Source: an uncultured Bacillota bacterium (lineage in GTDB: Bacteria > Bacillota_I > Bacilli_A > RF39 > UBA660). Taken from it: DNA of 54,058 bases. Positions 1 to 10,405 of this stretch are shown here, piece by piece (within the stretch, counting starts at the first letter, position 1; each line of letters begins with the position of its first letter). The stretch lies in the NCBI GenBank assembly GCA_947168485.1, contig CAMVLZ010000007.1, forward strand, positions 1-54,058. The letters run 5' to 3'. The notes under the pieces were generated by a model. It was not told the DNA's origin, did not search any database, and was given only the letters and a program-made list of their open reading frames with translations. The position numbers and the translations under genes are program-made.

Positions 1-320
1 CATTCAGGAAGCTTTTTCTCTAGTGTATCAAAAGCATGCTCAGTTTCTACAATTTTTTTCAATTTCTTTTTACCTATTTGATAATCAATGTCTTTGATAC
101 TTAATTTTAAATGATTTTCTTCATCAATTACATCAATTACTTTACATTTTATAGTTTGACCTATTTCTACATAATCATTGACATCTCTTACAAATAAATT
201 TGATACTTCAGATATGTGTATAAGACCTGTATAGTACTCATCTAAGTTTACAAATACTCCATATTTTTCTATACCTGTTACACATCCTGTTACTATATCT
301 CCTACTTTATATTTTGTCAT
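1..320 (-). CDS. S1 RNA-binding domain protein (CvfD/YugI/GSP13-like), C-terminus truncated by window edge
   Basis: Minus-strand reading from ATG at 318-320: MTKYKVGDIVTGCVTGIEKYGVFVNLDEYYTGLIHISEVS...; a typical S1 domain start. Open to the window edge, so not in the ORF track. Confidence 0.85.
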   Translation of the reverse strand, partial: MTKYKVGDIVTGCVTGIEKYGVFVNLDEYYTGLIHISEVSNLFVRDVNDYVEIGQTIKCKVIDVIDEENHLKLSIKDIDYQIGKKKLKKIVETEHAFDTLEKKLPE

Positions 321-420
321 ATTATTCTTCCTCGTGTTTATTGTATCAAATATATTTTAATCTAACAAGTTATTCTTTACATTATTTATAATTTGATTTA
401 TTATAGTTTTGGTGATGTAA

Positions 421-663
421 ATGGATAAGATAGATACACAAAGTAAGATTATTAATCTAATAGATAAAATGAGGCCATTCTTAATAAGTGATGGTGGTAA
501 TATAGAATTTGTTAAATATGAAGATAATATTGTATATGTTAAAATGATGGGTGCTTGTGCTGACTGTGCACTTATAGATGTTACTTTGAAAGAAGGTATA
601 GAAGAAATTATTGTTTCTGAAATACCTGAAGTAAAAGAAGTTAGATTATATGATTTTGAATAA
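421..663 (+). CDS. NifU C-terminal-domain-like Fe-S scaffold protein
   Basis: 80 aa with MRPFLISDGGNIEFV...GACADCALIDVTLKEGIE (CxxC of the NifU C-terminal domain). Confidence 0.85.
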   Translation: MDKIDTQSKIINLIDKMRPFLISDGGNIEFVKYEDNIVYVKMMGACADCALIDVTLKEGIEEIIVSEIPEVKEVRLYDFE

Positions 664-668
664 AAAAA

Positions 669-690
669 AAGACGGATTTTAATCCGTCTT
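669..690. terminator. Bidirectional intrinsic terminator
   Basis: aagacggatt-tt-aatccgtctt perfect stem between convergent genes, A/T tracts on both sides. Confidence 0.85.
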
Positions 691-692
691 TT

Positions 693-1862
693 CTATTTCT
701 TTTTTACTTTTTTTTCCTCTTCTTTTGTATCCATTTTTTCTAAAAGCATTTCAATAGCTCTATCTGTTGCTTTAGTACGATCTTCAATTGCTTTTGTTTC
801 TTCTGAAATAGCTTTAGCACGTTTTTCTGCTTCTTCTTTAGCTTTTCTTTCAGCAGCAATCTTTTCTTGTTCTTTCTTAATATTTTCTCTATATTTAGCA
901 ACAGCTTCTTTTAATGCTTTATCACGAGTTTCTTTTAATTTTTGAGCTTCTTTTCTCTTTTCTTCTTCTTTAGCAATTTTTTCTTCAGCTTGTTTTCTTT
1001 CATTTGATACATCGCTAACTTGTTGTTTTACATCCTCTGCTTCTTTGAATAATAACTCAACTTCTTCTAAAGTATCTATCTTTTCTTCTTTTTCTTCTAC
1101 TTCAGGTTCTTCCTCTGGTATATCAGTTTTTACACTCTTTACTTCATCTTCAGTTAAACCTAAAGCTACGCTTTCATCTAATTCTACTTCTTCTTTAGCA
1201 TCAACTTCTTCATATTGAGGATTTATTTGTTCTTCTAAGTCTTCTTCATCAGCACTTTTTGCTTCTTTATAAATATCAAAAGGAACTTTTAATGACTCTT
1301 CATTATCTAATTTTATATAATAATCTTCAGGTTTTTCTTCAGTAGCAACTTCTTCTACTGCTTCTGCCTCTTCAACTTGTTCAACAACTGGCTCTTCTTT
1401 TTCTTCACTTAGTTCTTCACCAATTAAACCTTCGATTAATTCTTGTTCATCTTTAGAAACTAATCCTAATTCATTACTCTTTAGTTTAATTGCTTTAGAA
1501 GTAGTTCTAATACCTTTATCCATATCTTCATTTACTTTTAAAGGTCTAGCTTTAACTAAGGCAGGATATTCATCAACTGTTTCTGCAGATGGAGTAACTC
1601 CAGTTTTTATAAAATCTAATTGCATCTCTAAACGAGCAATCTTTTGAGCCATTGCATCAGTCATTTCAAATTTAGATTCTTCTTTAGCTTCAGCTAATTC
1701 TTTTTCTTTACTTTTTACTGTTAATTTTTTAGACATTCCTTTTAATCCTGCTAACTTACTTAAGCTTTTATATGTTTCTTGTCTAAATCTAATTTTGTTA
1801 GCTTCAGTTTCACATTTAGCTAATTCATCATTAAATGCCAAAACAATAGTGTTATCAGTCAT
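693..1862 (-). CDS. Hypothetical Glu/Lys-rich coiled-coil protein
   Basis: 389 aa ORF, highly charged, long predicted helical C-terminus, no evident TM segment. Confidence 0.7.
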   Translation of the reverse strand: MTDNTIVLAFNDELAKCETEANKIRFRQETYKSLSKLAGLKGMSKKLTVKSKEKELAEAKEESKFEMTDAMAQKIARLEMQLDFIKTGVTPSAETVDEYPALVKARPLKVNEDMDKGIRTTSKAIKLKSNELGLVSKDEQELIEGLIGEELSEEKEEPVVEQVEEAEAVEEVATEEKPEDYYIKLDNEESLKVPFDIYKEAKSADEEDLEEQINPQYEEVDAKEEVELDESVALGLTEDEVKSVKTDIPEEEPEVEEKEEKIDTLEEVELLFKEAEDVKQQVSDVSNERKQAEEKIAKEEEKRKEAQKLKETRDKALKEAVAKYRENIKKEQEKIAAERKAKEEAEKRAKAISEETKAIEDRTKATDRAIEMLLEKMDTKEEEKKVKKK

Positions 1863-1880
1863 AATAAAACCTCCTTATTA

Positions 1881-2156
1881 TTATTCAGTCTTTGCTAATT
1901 CTCTTAAAACGTCTTTAATCTTATTCCATTCAGCTTCATCATCTACACCATAAAGCTTAGTTTCTCCACTTGAACGATCAACATTAGAAACATATACAGT
2001 AATAAGACCTTTATCATCTTTTTCGTTTTTTGTATAAATTACATATTCTTTGTCAGTATCTTTAAATTTAAATGCAATGATTACTTCAACTTCTTCAATT
2101 GAACCATCTTGTGCTACAATTGACATCATTTGTTTTTCATTAGTATTTTCTATCAT
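1881..2156 (-). CDS. DUF1292 (YrzB-like) family protein
   Basis: IVAQDGSIEEVEVIIAFKFKDTDKEYVIYT...VYVSNVD pattern of DUF1292; SD upstream. Confidence 0.8.
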   Translation of the reverse strand: MIENTNEKQMMSIVAQDGSIEEVEVIIAFKFKDTDKEYVIYTKNEKDDKGLITVYVSNVDRSSGETKLYGVDDEAEWNKIKDVLRELAKTE

Positions 2157-2219
2157 AATAAGTCCTCCCTTTATTATTCACTAATTTAATTTTATCATAT
2201 TTTCTAGTTTTTACAAGTT

Positions 2220-2510
2220 TTATTTATTTTTTTCTAGTACAAAAATATTAGATCCTGGTTGACAATAATTTTCTATATAATCATCCATTGTTTTATAATC
2301 ATTAATCTTAGTTGCATTTTTATTTTTAGAATTATAATATCCTTTTAATCTTACTTTATCATAAGAATAATCTCCCATTATATAGTCATATTTATCAAAG
2401 TAATCTGTTTCTTTAATTCTTTCTTGTACTACTTCTTGATCATAACAATTATTATCATTTCTTATAATATTATATTCTATATTATTTAATATTACTTTTT
2501 TATCTTTCAA
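2220..2510 (-). CDS. Hypothetical protein
   Basis: 96 aa ORF, overlaps the trmL end by 11 nt on the same strand. Confidence 0.5.
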   Translation of the reverse strand: MKDKKVILNNIEYNIIRNDNNCYDQEVVQERIKETDYFDKYDYIMGDYSYDKVRLKGYYNSKNKNATKINDYKTMDDYIENYCQPGSNIFVLEKNK

Positions 2511-3018
2511 GCCAATCAGCTCCTTTAAAACTTTCTCCTTCTGGTTCTTCTTTTAGTAACCCAGGATAATTTTGTTGTCTTAATACTTCATATATAGCAA
2601 TTGCTGCTGTATTAGATAAATTAAGTGCTCTTACATTATCACTCATTGGTACTCTCATACAATGAGATAAATCATCTTTAAGTATTTCTTTTGGTATACC
2701 TGTTGATTCTTTTCCAAATACTAAGTAAATATCTTCTTTAGTATTGGAATAATCAAATTCAGTATGTGGTTTTCTACCATATCTTGTAAAGTAATAATAT
2801 GTACCTTTATTCCTACTTTTAAATTCTTCCCAGTTTTCATATACTACATAATCTAATTTATCTATATAATTAACTGCACATCTTTTTAAATGAGCTGTAT
2901 CTAGAGAAAAACCTAATGGTTTAATAAGATGCAATTTAGTATTAGTAGCTGCACAAGTTCTCATAATATTTCCAGTATTACCTGGTATTTCTGGTTGATA
3001 TAATACAATATTATTCAT
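2500..3018 (-). CDS. trmL: tRNA (cytidine(34)-2'-O)-methyltransferase
   Basis: SPOUT features: VLYQPEIPGNTGNIMRTCAAT, LVFGKESTGIP, MRVPMSDNVRALNLSNTAAIAIYEVLRQ. Confidence 0.93.
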   Translation of the reverse strand: MNNIVLYQPEIPGNTGNIMRTCAATNTKLHLIKPLGFSLDTAHLKRCAVNYIDKLDYVVYENWEEFKSRNKGTYYYFTRYGRKPHTEFDYSNTKEDIYLVFGKESTGIPKEILKDDLSHCMRVPMSDNVRALNLSNTAAIAIYEVLRQQNYPGLLKEEPEGESFKGADWLER

Positions 3019-3045
3019 AATTCACTCCTAAATGAAATAAGGAGA

Positions 3046-3561
3046 TTACTCTCCAAATTCATTATCTTTAAAAAATTCTTTAGTTTTATTTAATGTTAGT
3101 GTATTTCCCTTTTTACCTTGAATCATGTCTTTTATTTCTCCTTCAGAGAAATATATTATAGCAGGATAATTAGTATTCAATTTAACTTTATAATGATATT
3201 TTTGATTAAATTTCTTAATAAATTTAGTTTGGTCTATATTAGTTAAATTAACATAAATAATACTACTATTTAATCCTGATTTAACAAAATATGATTTAAC
3301 ATCTTTTTCATAATTTCTACATTGTTGACTATCAGAAGTACATAAATAAATTACACTAGTTGGATTTTCTAATAAATAATCATCTAATTCTTGATAAGAT
3401 ATTTCAGATAATGTTCCTCTAATAATTGGAACAGACTTTTTATTTTGATCTATTACTTGGTACCATCTACAAAAATATAATGTTAATCCAATACCTACTA
3501 AAAATATTATTATTAATATAACTACATTCTTAGTTTTAATTTCTTTATTATTTGTTTCCAT
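3046..3561 (-). CDS. Membrane-anchored hypothetical protein, possible thioredoxin-fold
   Basis: N-terminal TM followed by SVIYLCTSDSQQCRNYEKDV...YPAIIYFSEG; thioredoxin-like arrangement without a CxxC. Confidence 0.5.
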   Translation of the reverse strand: METNNKEIKTKNVVILIIIFLVGIGLTLYFCRWYQVIDQNKKSVPIIRGTLSEISYQELDDYLLENPTSVIYLCTSDSQQCRNYEKDVKSYFVKSGLNSSIIYVNLTNIDQTKFIKKFNQKYHYKVKLNTNYPAIIYFSEGEIKDMIQGKKGNTLTLNKTKEFFKDNEFGE

Positions 3562-3609
3562 AATAGTCTCCTTCGTACTTTATTCTATCATAAAGAATAA
3601 TATTTTTCA

Positions 3610-5784
3610 CTATAAGATTGCTATTCTCTTTATTTCATCTTCTGTTTCAGTGTAGAAATCATATCTTAATGATACATAATCTGATAATAATTTTCTATTT
3701 TGTATATTAACTGGTTCATAATTAAGAACATGAGTATTTTCTCCATCATAATATACAGGGAAAGCATTACCTTTTTCATCTCTTAAATCATAGTTATAAT
3801 CATTTGCTACTATATCTAAGATATTACCTTTTATAATCATATTCTCTATTCTACCATAAACTAATACTTCAAATCTTGGATATACTTTAAATGTATTAAT
3901 ATAATTATTAATTAAATTAATAATTTCTTGTTCTGATAATTCTACTGATAATGTTAATACATCTAATCCACATTTATATAAATAATATGCTGTATATATA
4001 TTAGTTATATTTAAATGATAATCACCAACTAATTGATTATCAGTATCATAAGTAAAATAATCACTAACTAAAGTTCTAGGTTTAACTAATCTACTTGGAT
4101 TTCTACTACATCTTGGCATTTTATAATATACTTTTGAATCAATTTTATAATTATTATATATTTTGTCAATACCAATATAACATCTAAGTGTATTTCTTCT
4201 TGTAGCATAACTTGCTTGTTCTTCAGTCATTGCAGATACAGTTTTACCTTTTTCTCTATCTGTATTAGGTATTGATAATTTTACTTCATTTATTATTGCT
4301 TCTTTTTTATCATTCATTCTAATATTAATTAAGTTATTAACAAGGGTTCTTCTCAATTCATTTATTTCAGCTATTTGAATAAAACTATTTGGTTCTAAAT
4401 CAATTATAGTTGCTCTTGAAGTAAATGGAGTACCTCCTAATTTTTCAATTTGTTGTCTAATACGAGATTCTTCAATTGGTGCCGTTTTAGCAGGTTCAAC
4501 ATTTTTTCCTGATACTTTTAAATAATTTTTACCATCATTTATTTCTAATACTAAAGGTTGATTAATATGAGAAGTTAATTTAAATGTAACTGGTATTTGT
4601 CTAGCTGGTAAATCTTTTAAATGTTCTAATAGTTTGTGATCTTGTGTTTTACCAACTTTATCTAGTATTTTTAAATCTACTTTATTATCAACTAAACATA
4701 TTTCTCCTTCAGGAACAGAATTTACTAATTTACCTGATGCATCATATAAGTAATTAACAATAAAACCTTTATCACTTTTTAAGAATTTAATCGCATCATG
4801 TTGATTAAGATCTTTCTTTAATTGAATTTTTATTTTATCTTTTGTTATTTCAATTACTTTTCCTATTTCTAAACCAATATGATTAGGATAATCTACGTTA
4901 AGTAAATCTTTTGATTCAAATAAATTGCCTTCAGTAAATCCTCTATTATATAAAGTTTCTAAATTCTCTTCTTCTTGTTCTAAGTTAAGATTTTCTGCAT
5001 TGTTATCTATTATTTTACGATACATACTTGTTACATATCCTACATACTCAGGACTCTTCATTCTACCTTCAATTTTAAAGCATGTTATATCACTATTTAA
5101 TAAATCTTTAAAATGCATTGAAGTATTTAATTCTTTCATACTTAGAAGATACTTATCAGCTTTTAATACGTGATTATTCTTTTCTAGAGTGTATTTCATT
5201 CTACAACAACCAACACATTCTCCACGGTTAGCACTTCTTGGTCCTTGAGATGAAGACATCAAACAACATCCTGAATATGATACACAAAGAGCTCCATGGA
5301 TGAATACTTCTTTTTCAATAGGTACTTTGATTGCTTCAATTTCTTTTAGACTCATTTCTCTAGAAAATACTACTCTTTTAACTCCAATATTATATAAGAA
5401 TTCACATGTATCTTTAGATGATATATTTGCTTGTGTTGATGCATGTATTTCTAAATTAGGATACTTCTCTCTTAATAGCATCAACATTCCAAAATCTTGT
5501 ATTAAGACTGCATCTATACCATTTCTATATAAAAATTCTATTTGAGTTAGGAATTCTTGTACTTCATTATCTTTTATTAAAGTATTCATTGTAGCATAAA
5601 TTCTAACTCCATATAGGTGACATAATCTAATAGCATATAACATTTCTTCATTATTAAAATTTTTGGCAAACTTTCTAGCTCCAAAATTCTCACAACCTAC
5701 ATAGACTGCATCTGCTCCATTCGCAATTGCTTGTTTTAGACAATCCATGTCTCCAGCTGGTACTAATAATTCATGTTTCATCAT
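3610..5784 (-). CDS. Peptidase U32 family protein, long form (RlhA/TrhP-related)
   Basis: ELLVPAGDMDCLKQAIANGADAVYVG, IEVFIHGALCVSYSGCCLMSS, RGECVGCCRMKYTL, CFKIEGRMKSPEYV. Confidence 0.9.
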   Translation of the reverse strand: MMKHELLVPAGDMDCLKQAIANGADAVYVGCENFGARKFAKNFNNEEMLYAIRLCHLYGVRIYATMNTLIKDNEVQEFLTQIEFLYRNGIDAVLIQDFGMLMLLREKYPNLEIHASTQANISSKDTCEFLYNIGVKRVVFSREMSLKEIEAIKVPIEKEVFIHGALCVSYSGCCLMSSSQGPRSANRGECVGCCRMKYTLEKNNHVLKADKYLLSMKELNTSMHFKDLLNSDITCFKIEGRMKSPEYVGYVTSMYRKIIDNNAENLNLEQEEENLETLYNRGFTEGNLFESKDLLNVDYPNHIGLEIGKVIEITKDKIKIQLKKDLNQHDAIKFLKSDKGFIVNYLYDASGKLVNSVPEGEICLVDNKVDLKILDKVGKTQDHKLLEHLKDLPARQIPVTFKLTSHINQPLVLEINDGKNYLKVSGKNVEPAKTAPIEESRIRQQIEKLGGTPFTSRATIIDLEPNSFIQIAEINELRRTLVNNLINIRMNDKKEAIINEVKLSIPNTDREKGKTVSAMTEEQASYATRRNTLRCYIGIDKIYNNYKIDSKVYYKMPRCSRNPSRLVKPRTLVSDYFTYDTDNQLVGDYHLNITNIYTAYYLYKCGLDVLTLSVELSEQEIINLINNYINTFKVYPRFEVLVYGRIENMIIKGNILDIVANDYNYDLRDEKGNAFPVYYDGENTHVLNYEPVNIQNRKLLSDYVSLRYDFYTETEDEIKRIAIL

Positions 5785-5833
5785 ATCACCTTCTATTCTA
5801 TATTATATCATTAAATCTATTTATTAAAAATAA

Positions 5834-5856
5834 AAGAATGACATTTTGTCATTCTT
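5834..5856 (-). terminator. Intrinsic terminator downstream of rubrerythrin
   Basis: aagaatgac-attttgtcattctt hairpin, U tract on the minus strand. Confidence 0.75.
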
Positions 5857-5866
5857 GTTTGTTAAA

Positions 5867-6406
5867 TTAATAATTTTCACTTTTTAGTTCAAAATAACTT
5901 TGAGGATGAGCACAAACTGGACATACTTTTGGAGCTTTCTTTCCAACTACTACATGTCCGCAGTTTCTACAAATCCAAATAGCATCTTCATCTTTAGAAA
6001 ATACTACTTCATCTTCAATATTTTTAAGTAATTTTCTATAACGTTCTTCATGATGTTTTTCAATTTCTCCTACTGCTTTAAACTTAGCAGCAATTGCTTT
6101 AAATCCTTCTTCTTCAGCAACACGAGCAAATTCTTCATACATGTCAGTCCATTCATAGTTTTCACCATCAGCAGCATCATTTAAGTTTGTAACTGTATCA
6201 GGAACTTCTCCTCCATGTAATTCTTTAAACCACATTTTAGCATGTTCTTTTTCATTATTAGCTGTTTCTTCAAATAAAGCAGCAATTTGTTCATATCCAT
6301 CTTTCTTTGCTTTTGATGCATAATATGTATATTTATTTCTAGCTTGAGATTCACCAGCAAAAGCAGTCATTAAATTTTGTTCAGTTTTTGATCCTTTTAA
6401 TTCCAT
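5867..6406 (-). CDS. Rubrerythrin
   Basis: [49 protein letters not shown] and C-terminal rubredoxin CRNCGHVV...[11 protein letters not shown]. Confidence 0.95.
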   Translation of the reverse strand: MELKGSKTEQNLMTAFAGESQARNKYTYYASKAKKDGYEQIAALFEETANNEKEHAKMWFKELHGGEVPDTVTNLNDAADGENYEWTDMYEEFARVAEEEGFKAIAAKFKAVGEIEKHHEERYRKLLKNIEDEVVFSKDEDAIWICRNCGHVVVGKKAPKVCPVCAHPQSYFELKSENY

Positions 6407-6437
6407 AATTAATCCTCCTTTTCTATTACATTATAAC

Positions 6438-7061
6438 TTATTTCTTTAAGTTTTTCATCTCTTTTATCAATGTTTTTCTAAGATTATTCTCTCTTATATT
6501 TAAATTAGCTTTTTTATCATCTAAAACATCACAACTATTAGCTAAAAATTCTTCATCATCATATAATTCAGGACAAGAATTTAAGAAATAACAAGATGCT
6601 TCTTCTATTAAATAAAGAGTTGGTTGATTCATATTACCATCTAAAAGAGTTTGATAAATAATCATATCATTTCTTAATAAATATTTTAATTCATATAAAT
6701 TACCTATCTCTAAACAACGAAGATCAGCTTGCTCTTCTGTATATATATCAATAATATCTCTTCTTACATCATTAGGTAGAGAAATAGAAACATTCATTTT
6801 CTTAATTAGATCATTTGCTCTATCAGAATATTTACGATATTCAGGATTAAACCTATAATTTTCAATAACAGATTCTACACTAGAAGGAATTGATGAATCT
6901 ATCATAAAAAAATTAGGATCCATTTCAAAACTATCTTCAGCTAAATCTAAAAAGAAACCAAATGAGTCATCACTTTTATTTAACATTTTAATAAGTTCTT
7001 TATAATCATTAGCTAAAACTAAATGTTTAAATAACATTGAATTAATAAATTTTTCTTTCAT
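6438..7061 (-). CDS. Hypothetical protein
   Basis: 207 aa ORF directly downstream of lon on the same strand; no recognised motif. Confidence 0.6.
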   Translation of the reverse strand: MKEKFINSMLFKHLVLANDYKELIKMLNKSDDSFGFFLDLAEDSFEMDPNFFMIDSSIPSSVESVIENYRFNPEYRKYSDRANDLIKKMNVSISLPNDVRRDIIDIYTEEQADLRCLEIGNLYELKYLLRNDMIIYQTLLDGNMNQPTLYLIEEASCYFLNSCPELYDDEEFLANSCDVLDDKKANLNIRENNLRKTLIKEMKNLKK

Positions 7062-7074
7062 TTATATACCTCTT

Positions 7075-9375
7075 CTAAAATATTTTTTTGTATAATTCTT
7101 GATAATTCTTAATAGGAATAAACTTAATATTTTCTCTTATTTCTTTAGGAATATCATCTAAGTCTTTTTCATTATCTTTAGGAATAAAAATACGTTTAAC
7201 TCCTGCTCTTTGAGCACCTATTACTTTTTCTTTTAGACCACCGATGGCTAGAACTCTACCACGTAAAGTTATTTCTCCAGTCATCGCAATATCATTAGAT
7301 ACAGATTTATCTTTTAATAGTGAGATAATTGCTGTAGTAATAGTAATACCAGCAGATGGTCCATCTTTATTAACTGCTCCCTCAGGAACATGAATATGGA
7401 TATCATTCTCTGTTAATAATTTAGTATCTATTCCAAACTTTTTAGCATTTGACTTAATATAAGAAAATGCTATTTGACAAGATTCTTGCATTACTTCTCC
7501 TAAAGAACCAGTTAAAATTAATTCACCTTTTCCTTTGAAGAATGTTACTTCTATTGGTAGAACATCTCCTCCAAAAATAGTATATGCAAGTCCATTTACT
7601 ACTCCTGCTTCACCTCGAGTAGCTTTTTCTTGATATGAATATTTTGGCTTACCAAGAAATTCTTCTATATCTTTTTTCTCAATCGAAAAGAAATTTTCTT
7701 CATTATTTAATAATAATTTTTTAACTATTTTTCTAAGTAGTGTCGCTATTGTTCTTTGTAATTCACGAACACCAGCTTCTTTAGTATAATTTCTAATAAT
7801 GTACATAATTGCTTCATCAGATACTGTTACTTGAAGCGCAGTAAGTCCATGTTCATCTAAAGCAATTGGTAATAGATGAGTTTTAGCTATATCTAATTTT
7901 TCATATTCAGTATAACTAGATACTTCTATTACTTCTAAACGATCACGTAATTCATATGGAATTTGTTCAATGTAGTTAGCTGTCGCTATAAACATAACTT
8001 GTGATAAATCAAATTCTTCTTCGATGTAATGATCAGAAAACTTAGAATTTTGTTCAGGATCTAAAACTTCTAATAAAGCAGAAGCAGGATCTCCTTTAAT
8101 ATCTTTAGTCATCTTATCTATTTCATCTATTATGAATACTGGATTTGTAGTACCAGCTCTTCTAATACCTTGAATGATACGTCCAGGATTTGCTCCTATA
8201 TAAGTACGTCTATGTCCAATTATTTCTGCTTCATCGTTTATTCCACCAACTGATATTTTAGTACAACTTCTACCAAGAGCCCTTGCTATCGCAAAAGCTA
8301 AAGATGTCTTACCAACACCAGGTGGTCCAACTAAACATAGTATTGGACTACGTAGATTATTAGTATTTTGTTTAACAGCTAAGTATTCTAAAATTCTCTC
8401 TTTAACTTCATTTAACGCATAGTGTGAAGAATCTAGATCTTCTTTTACATTTCTTAGGTTACTTTCATCTTTCGTATATTTTTGCCAAGGTAGGTTTATT
8501 AACCAATCTAGATATTCTCTTATGATACTTAGTTCTGGTGAAGCTGATGGTGTAGCTTCATAACGTTTTAATTCTCTATTAATTCTATCTTTAATCTTTT
8601 TATTACATTTAAGTTTAGAAACTTTATTTTTTAGATTTACTAATTCATCATCTTTAGAAGAAACATCTCCTAACTCTTTTTCCATTGCTTTGATACGTTC
8701 TCTTAAAAAGAATTCTTTTTGTTGATCAGATAATTCTTTTTCTACTTCTTGTTCTAATTTTCTTTGTAAATCTATTAATTTTAAGTCTTGTGACATATCT
8801 TCTATTAATAATTCACATCTTTTTATAGGATTTAATTCTTCGATATATTTTTTCTTTTTATCATAACTTACTTCTATATATGAAGCTACTAAATCACATA
8901 AATCTGACAAAGTATCAACTTTATCTACTTGAGATACTATAGCATTACCCATATATGGAACTTTATCAACATATTTATCAATAAATTTTAATAAGACATT
9001 AAAATAATTTTCTTCTTCTTCAGAAAAAGTATTTTCTATTATTTTATAATTTGCTTCAAAGAAATGATTGGCTTCTTCATAGTTAGAAATTTCTACTCTA
9101 TGTAGACCTTCTACTACTACTCTTGTTCTTCCATTAGGAACATTTAATTTCATTTTTAAGCGCGCTAAAATACCTATCTTTGGTAATTGAGTAATATTAA
9201 ACTCTTCTCCATCATCGATAGGATTAACTAATAACATATTTTCATCAACTTGATCGATTATATCGATTACTTCACGGTCATAAATATTATCGTATTCTAC
9301 TCTAAGTTCTGTATTTGGAAATAGTACCATATCATTTAGAATCAAAACTTTTAATTTTTCGTCTTTCAACGGCAC
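7075..9375 (-). CDS. lon: ATP-dependent Lon protease
   Basis: CLVGPPGVGKTSLAFAIARALGR, GGINDEAEIIGHRRTYIGANPGRI, proteolytic EGAVNKDGPSAGITITTA, MTGEITLRGRVLAIGGLKEKVIGA. Confidence 0.97.
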   Translation of the reverse strand: MPLKDEKLKVLILNDMVLFPNTELRVEYDNIYDREVIDIIDQVDENMLLVNPIDDGEEFNITQLPKIGILARLKMKLNVPNGRTRVVVEGLHRVEISNYEEANHFFEANYKIIENTFSEEEENYFNVLLKFIDKYVDKVPYMGNAIVSQVDKVDTLSDLCDLVASYIEVSYDKKKKYIEELNPIKRCELLIEDMSQDLKLIDLQRKLEQEVEKELSDQQKEFFLRERIKAMEKELGDVSSKDDELVNLKNKVSKLKCNKKIKDRINRELKRYEATPSASPELSIIREYLDWLINLPWQKYTKDESNLRNVKEDLDSSHYALNEVKERILEYLAVKQNTNNLRSPILCLVGPPGVGKTSLAFAIARALGRSCTKISVGGINDEAEIIGHRRTYIGANPGRIIQGIRRAGTTNPVFIIDEIDKMTKDIKGDPASALLEVLDPEQNSKFSDHYIEEEFDLSQVMFIATANYIEQIPYELRDRLEVIEVSSYTEYEKLDIAKTHLLPIALDEHGLTALQVTVSDEAIMYIIRNYTKEAGVRELQRTIATLLRKIVKKLLLNNEENFFSIEKKDIEEFLGKPKYSYQEKATRGEAGVVNGLAYTIFGGDVLPIEVTFFKGKGELILTGSLGEVMQESCQIAFSYIKSNAKKFGIDTKLLTENDIHIHVPEGAVNKDGPSAGITITTAIISLLKDKSVSNDIAMTGEITLRGRVLAIGGLKEKVIGAQRAGVKRIFIPKDNEKDLDDIPKEIRENIKFIPIKNYQELYKKIF

Positions 9376-9443
9376 TCACCTCCAAATTTTTGATATGCTT
9401 ACTATACTAACATAATTTAAAATATTTTCAACACTAAAAGTAA

Positions 9444-9473
9444 AAAAATAGATAAATTTCTTTATCTATTTTT
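9444..9473 (-). terminator. Intrinsic terminator at the end of the DHH gene
   Basis: aaaaatagataaa-tttc-tttatctattttt 13-bp stem. Confidence 0.75.
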
Positions 9474-10397
9474 ATCAATCAAATATTTAATCAAATCTTG
9501 TTTTTGATCACTTGTAATAGGAGAAGCTGCTGCTTTATCATGTCCTCCTCCACCTAAAGATTCAGCTATCTTTCTAATGTTTACTTCTTTCAACGCTCTA
9601 AAAGATATTTGATTATTATCAAGTGCTATCATACCAACCGCATCTAACTCTTTTGAGTTATTATTAATCAAATAATCAGATACTTCATTGCGGGCATCAT
9701 AATCTATAAAGATGAATCCTATCTTAAGGTTAGATATTTCTTTTATATACATATCTTTTATAAATAATAGTACTTTTTCTTTTAATTCTTTTTTTCTATT
9801 ATTTATTATTGAATAATCATCTTCATCTAGATTAAATTCTTCATTTGATTTAATCTTTTCTAACACTCTTTCAGTATACTTTTCTGGACCTAATGCCATA
9901 AATAGAATAGCTAAATCATGTGATGATTGATCATTATACTTTTTAAATTCATAATTATCTTCTCTTCTTGTCATTTCAGTAAATCTATCTAAACATTTAT
10001 TTTTAGTTAAATAATTATTTTTACTTAAATAATCATAGAATACTGTAGTAGCACATGTTTTAATATTATCTTTTTCTACTATTATATTAGAAAAATCATA
10101 TTTATTTAGTCCTTCTTCTATAGCAGATTCATGATGATCACAAATAATAATTTTATCTTTTAATTTATTATCTTGAGCTATCTTTGTAAGTGTTGGTTCT
10201 TGTAGAGATAAGTCTGTTATAAATATTTTGTCATATTCATATAACTTATTATCTTTTAGATAGTTCTCTACTTCTTCTTGTAGTTCATTTCTATTACGAC
10301 ATAAAACATATTGTACTTCATCAAATGATAATTTAGCTAATACTAAATTACCTAACCCATCAATATCACTTTTATGTGTAAATAATAATACTTTCAT
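9462..10397 (-). CDS. DHH family phosphoesterase
   Basis: THKSDIDGLGNLVLAK (DHH-like motif I), IICDHHESA, C-terminal GGGGHDKAAAS (DHHA1). Confidence 0.9.
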   Translation of the reverse strand: MKVLLFTHKSDIDGLGNLVLAKLSFDEVQYVLCRNRNELQEEVENYLKDNKLYEYDKIFITDLSLQEPTLTKIAQDNKLKDKIIICDHHESAIEEGLNKYDFSNIIVEKDNIKTCATTVFYDYLSKNNYLTKNKCLDRFTEMTRREDNYEFKKYNDQSSHDLAILFMALGPEKYTERVLEKIKSNEEFNLDEDDYSIINNRKKELKEKVLLFIKDMYIKEISNLKIGFIFIDYDARNEVSDYLINNNSKELDAVGMIALDNNQISFRALKEVNIRKIAESLGGGGHDKAAASPITSDQKQDLIKYLIDKNR

Positions 10398-10405
10398 AAT
10401 ACCTC

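Noticed and set aside
9376-9443. Possible CIRCE/heat-shock operator upstream of lon
   Set aside because: No TTAGCACTC-N9-GAGTGCTAA-like inverted repeat found in the intergenic region.
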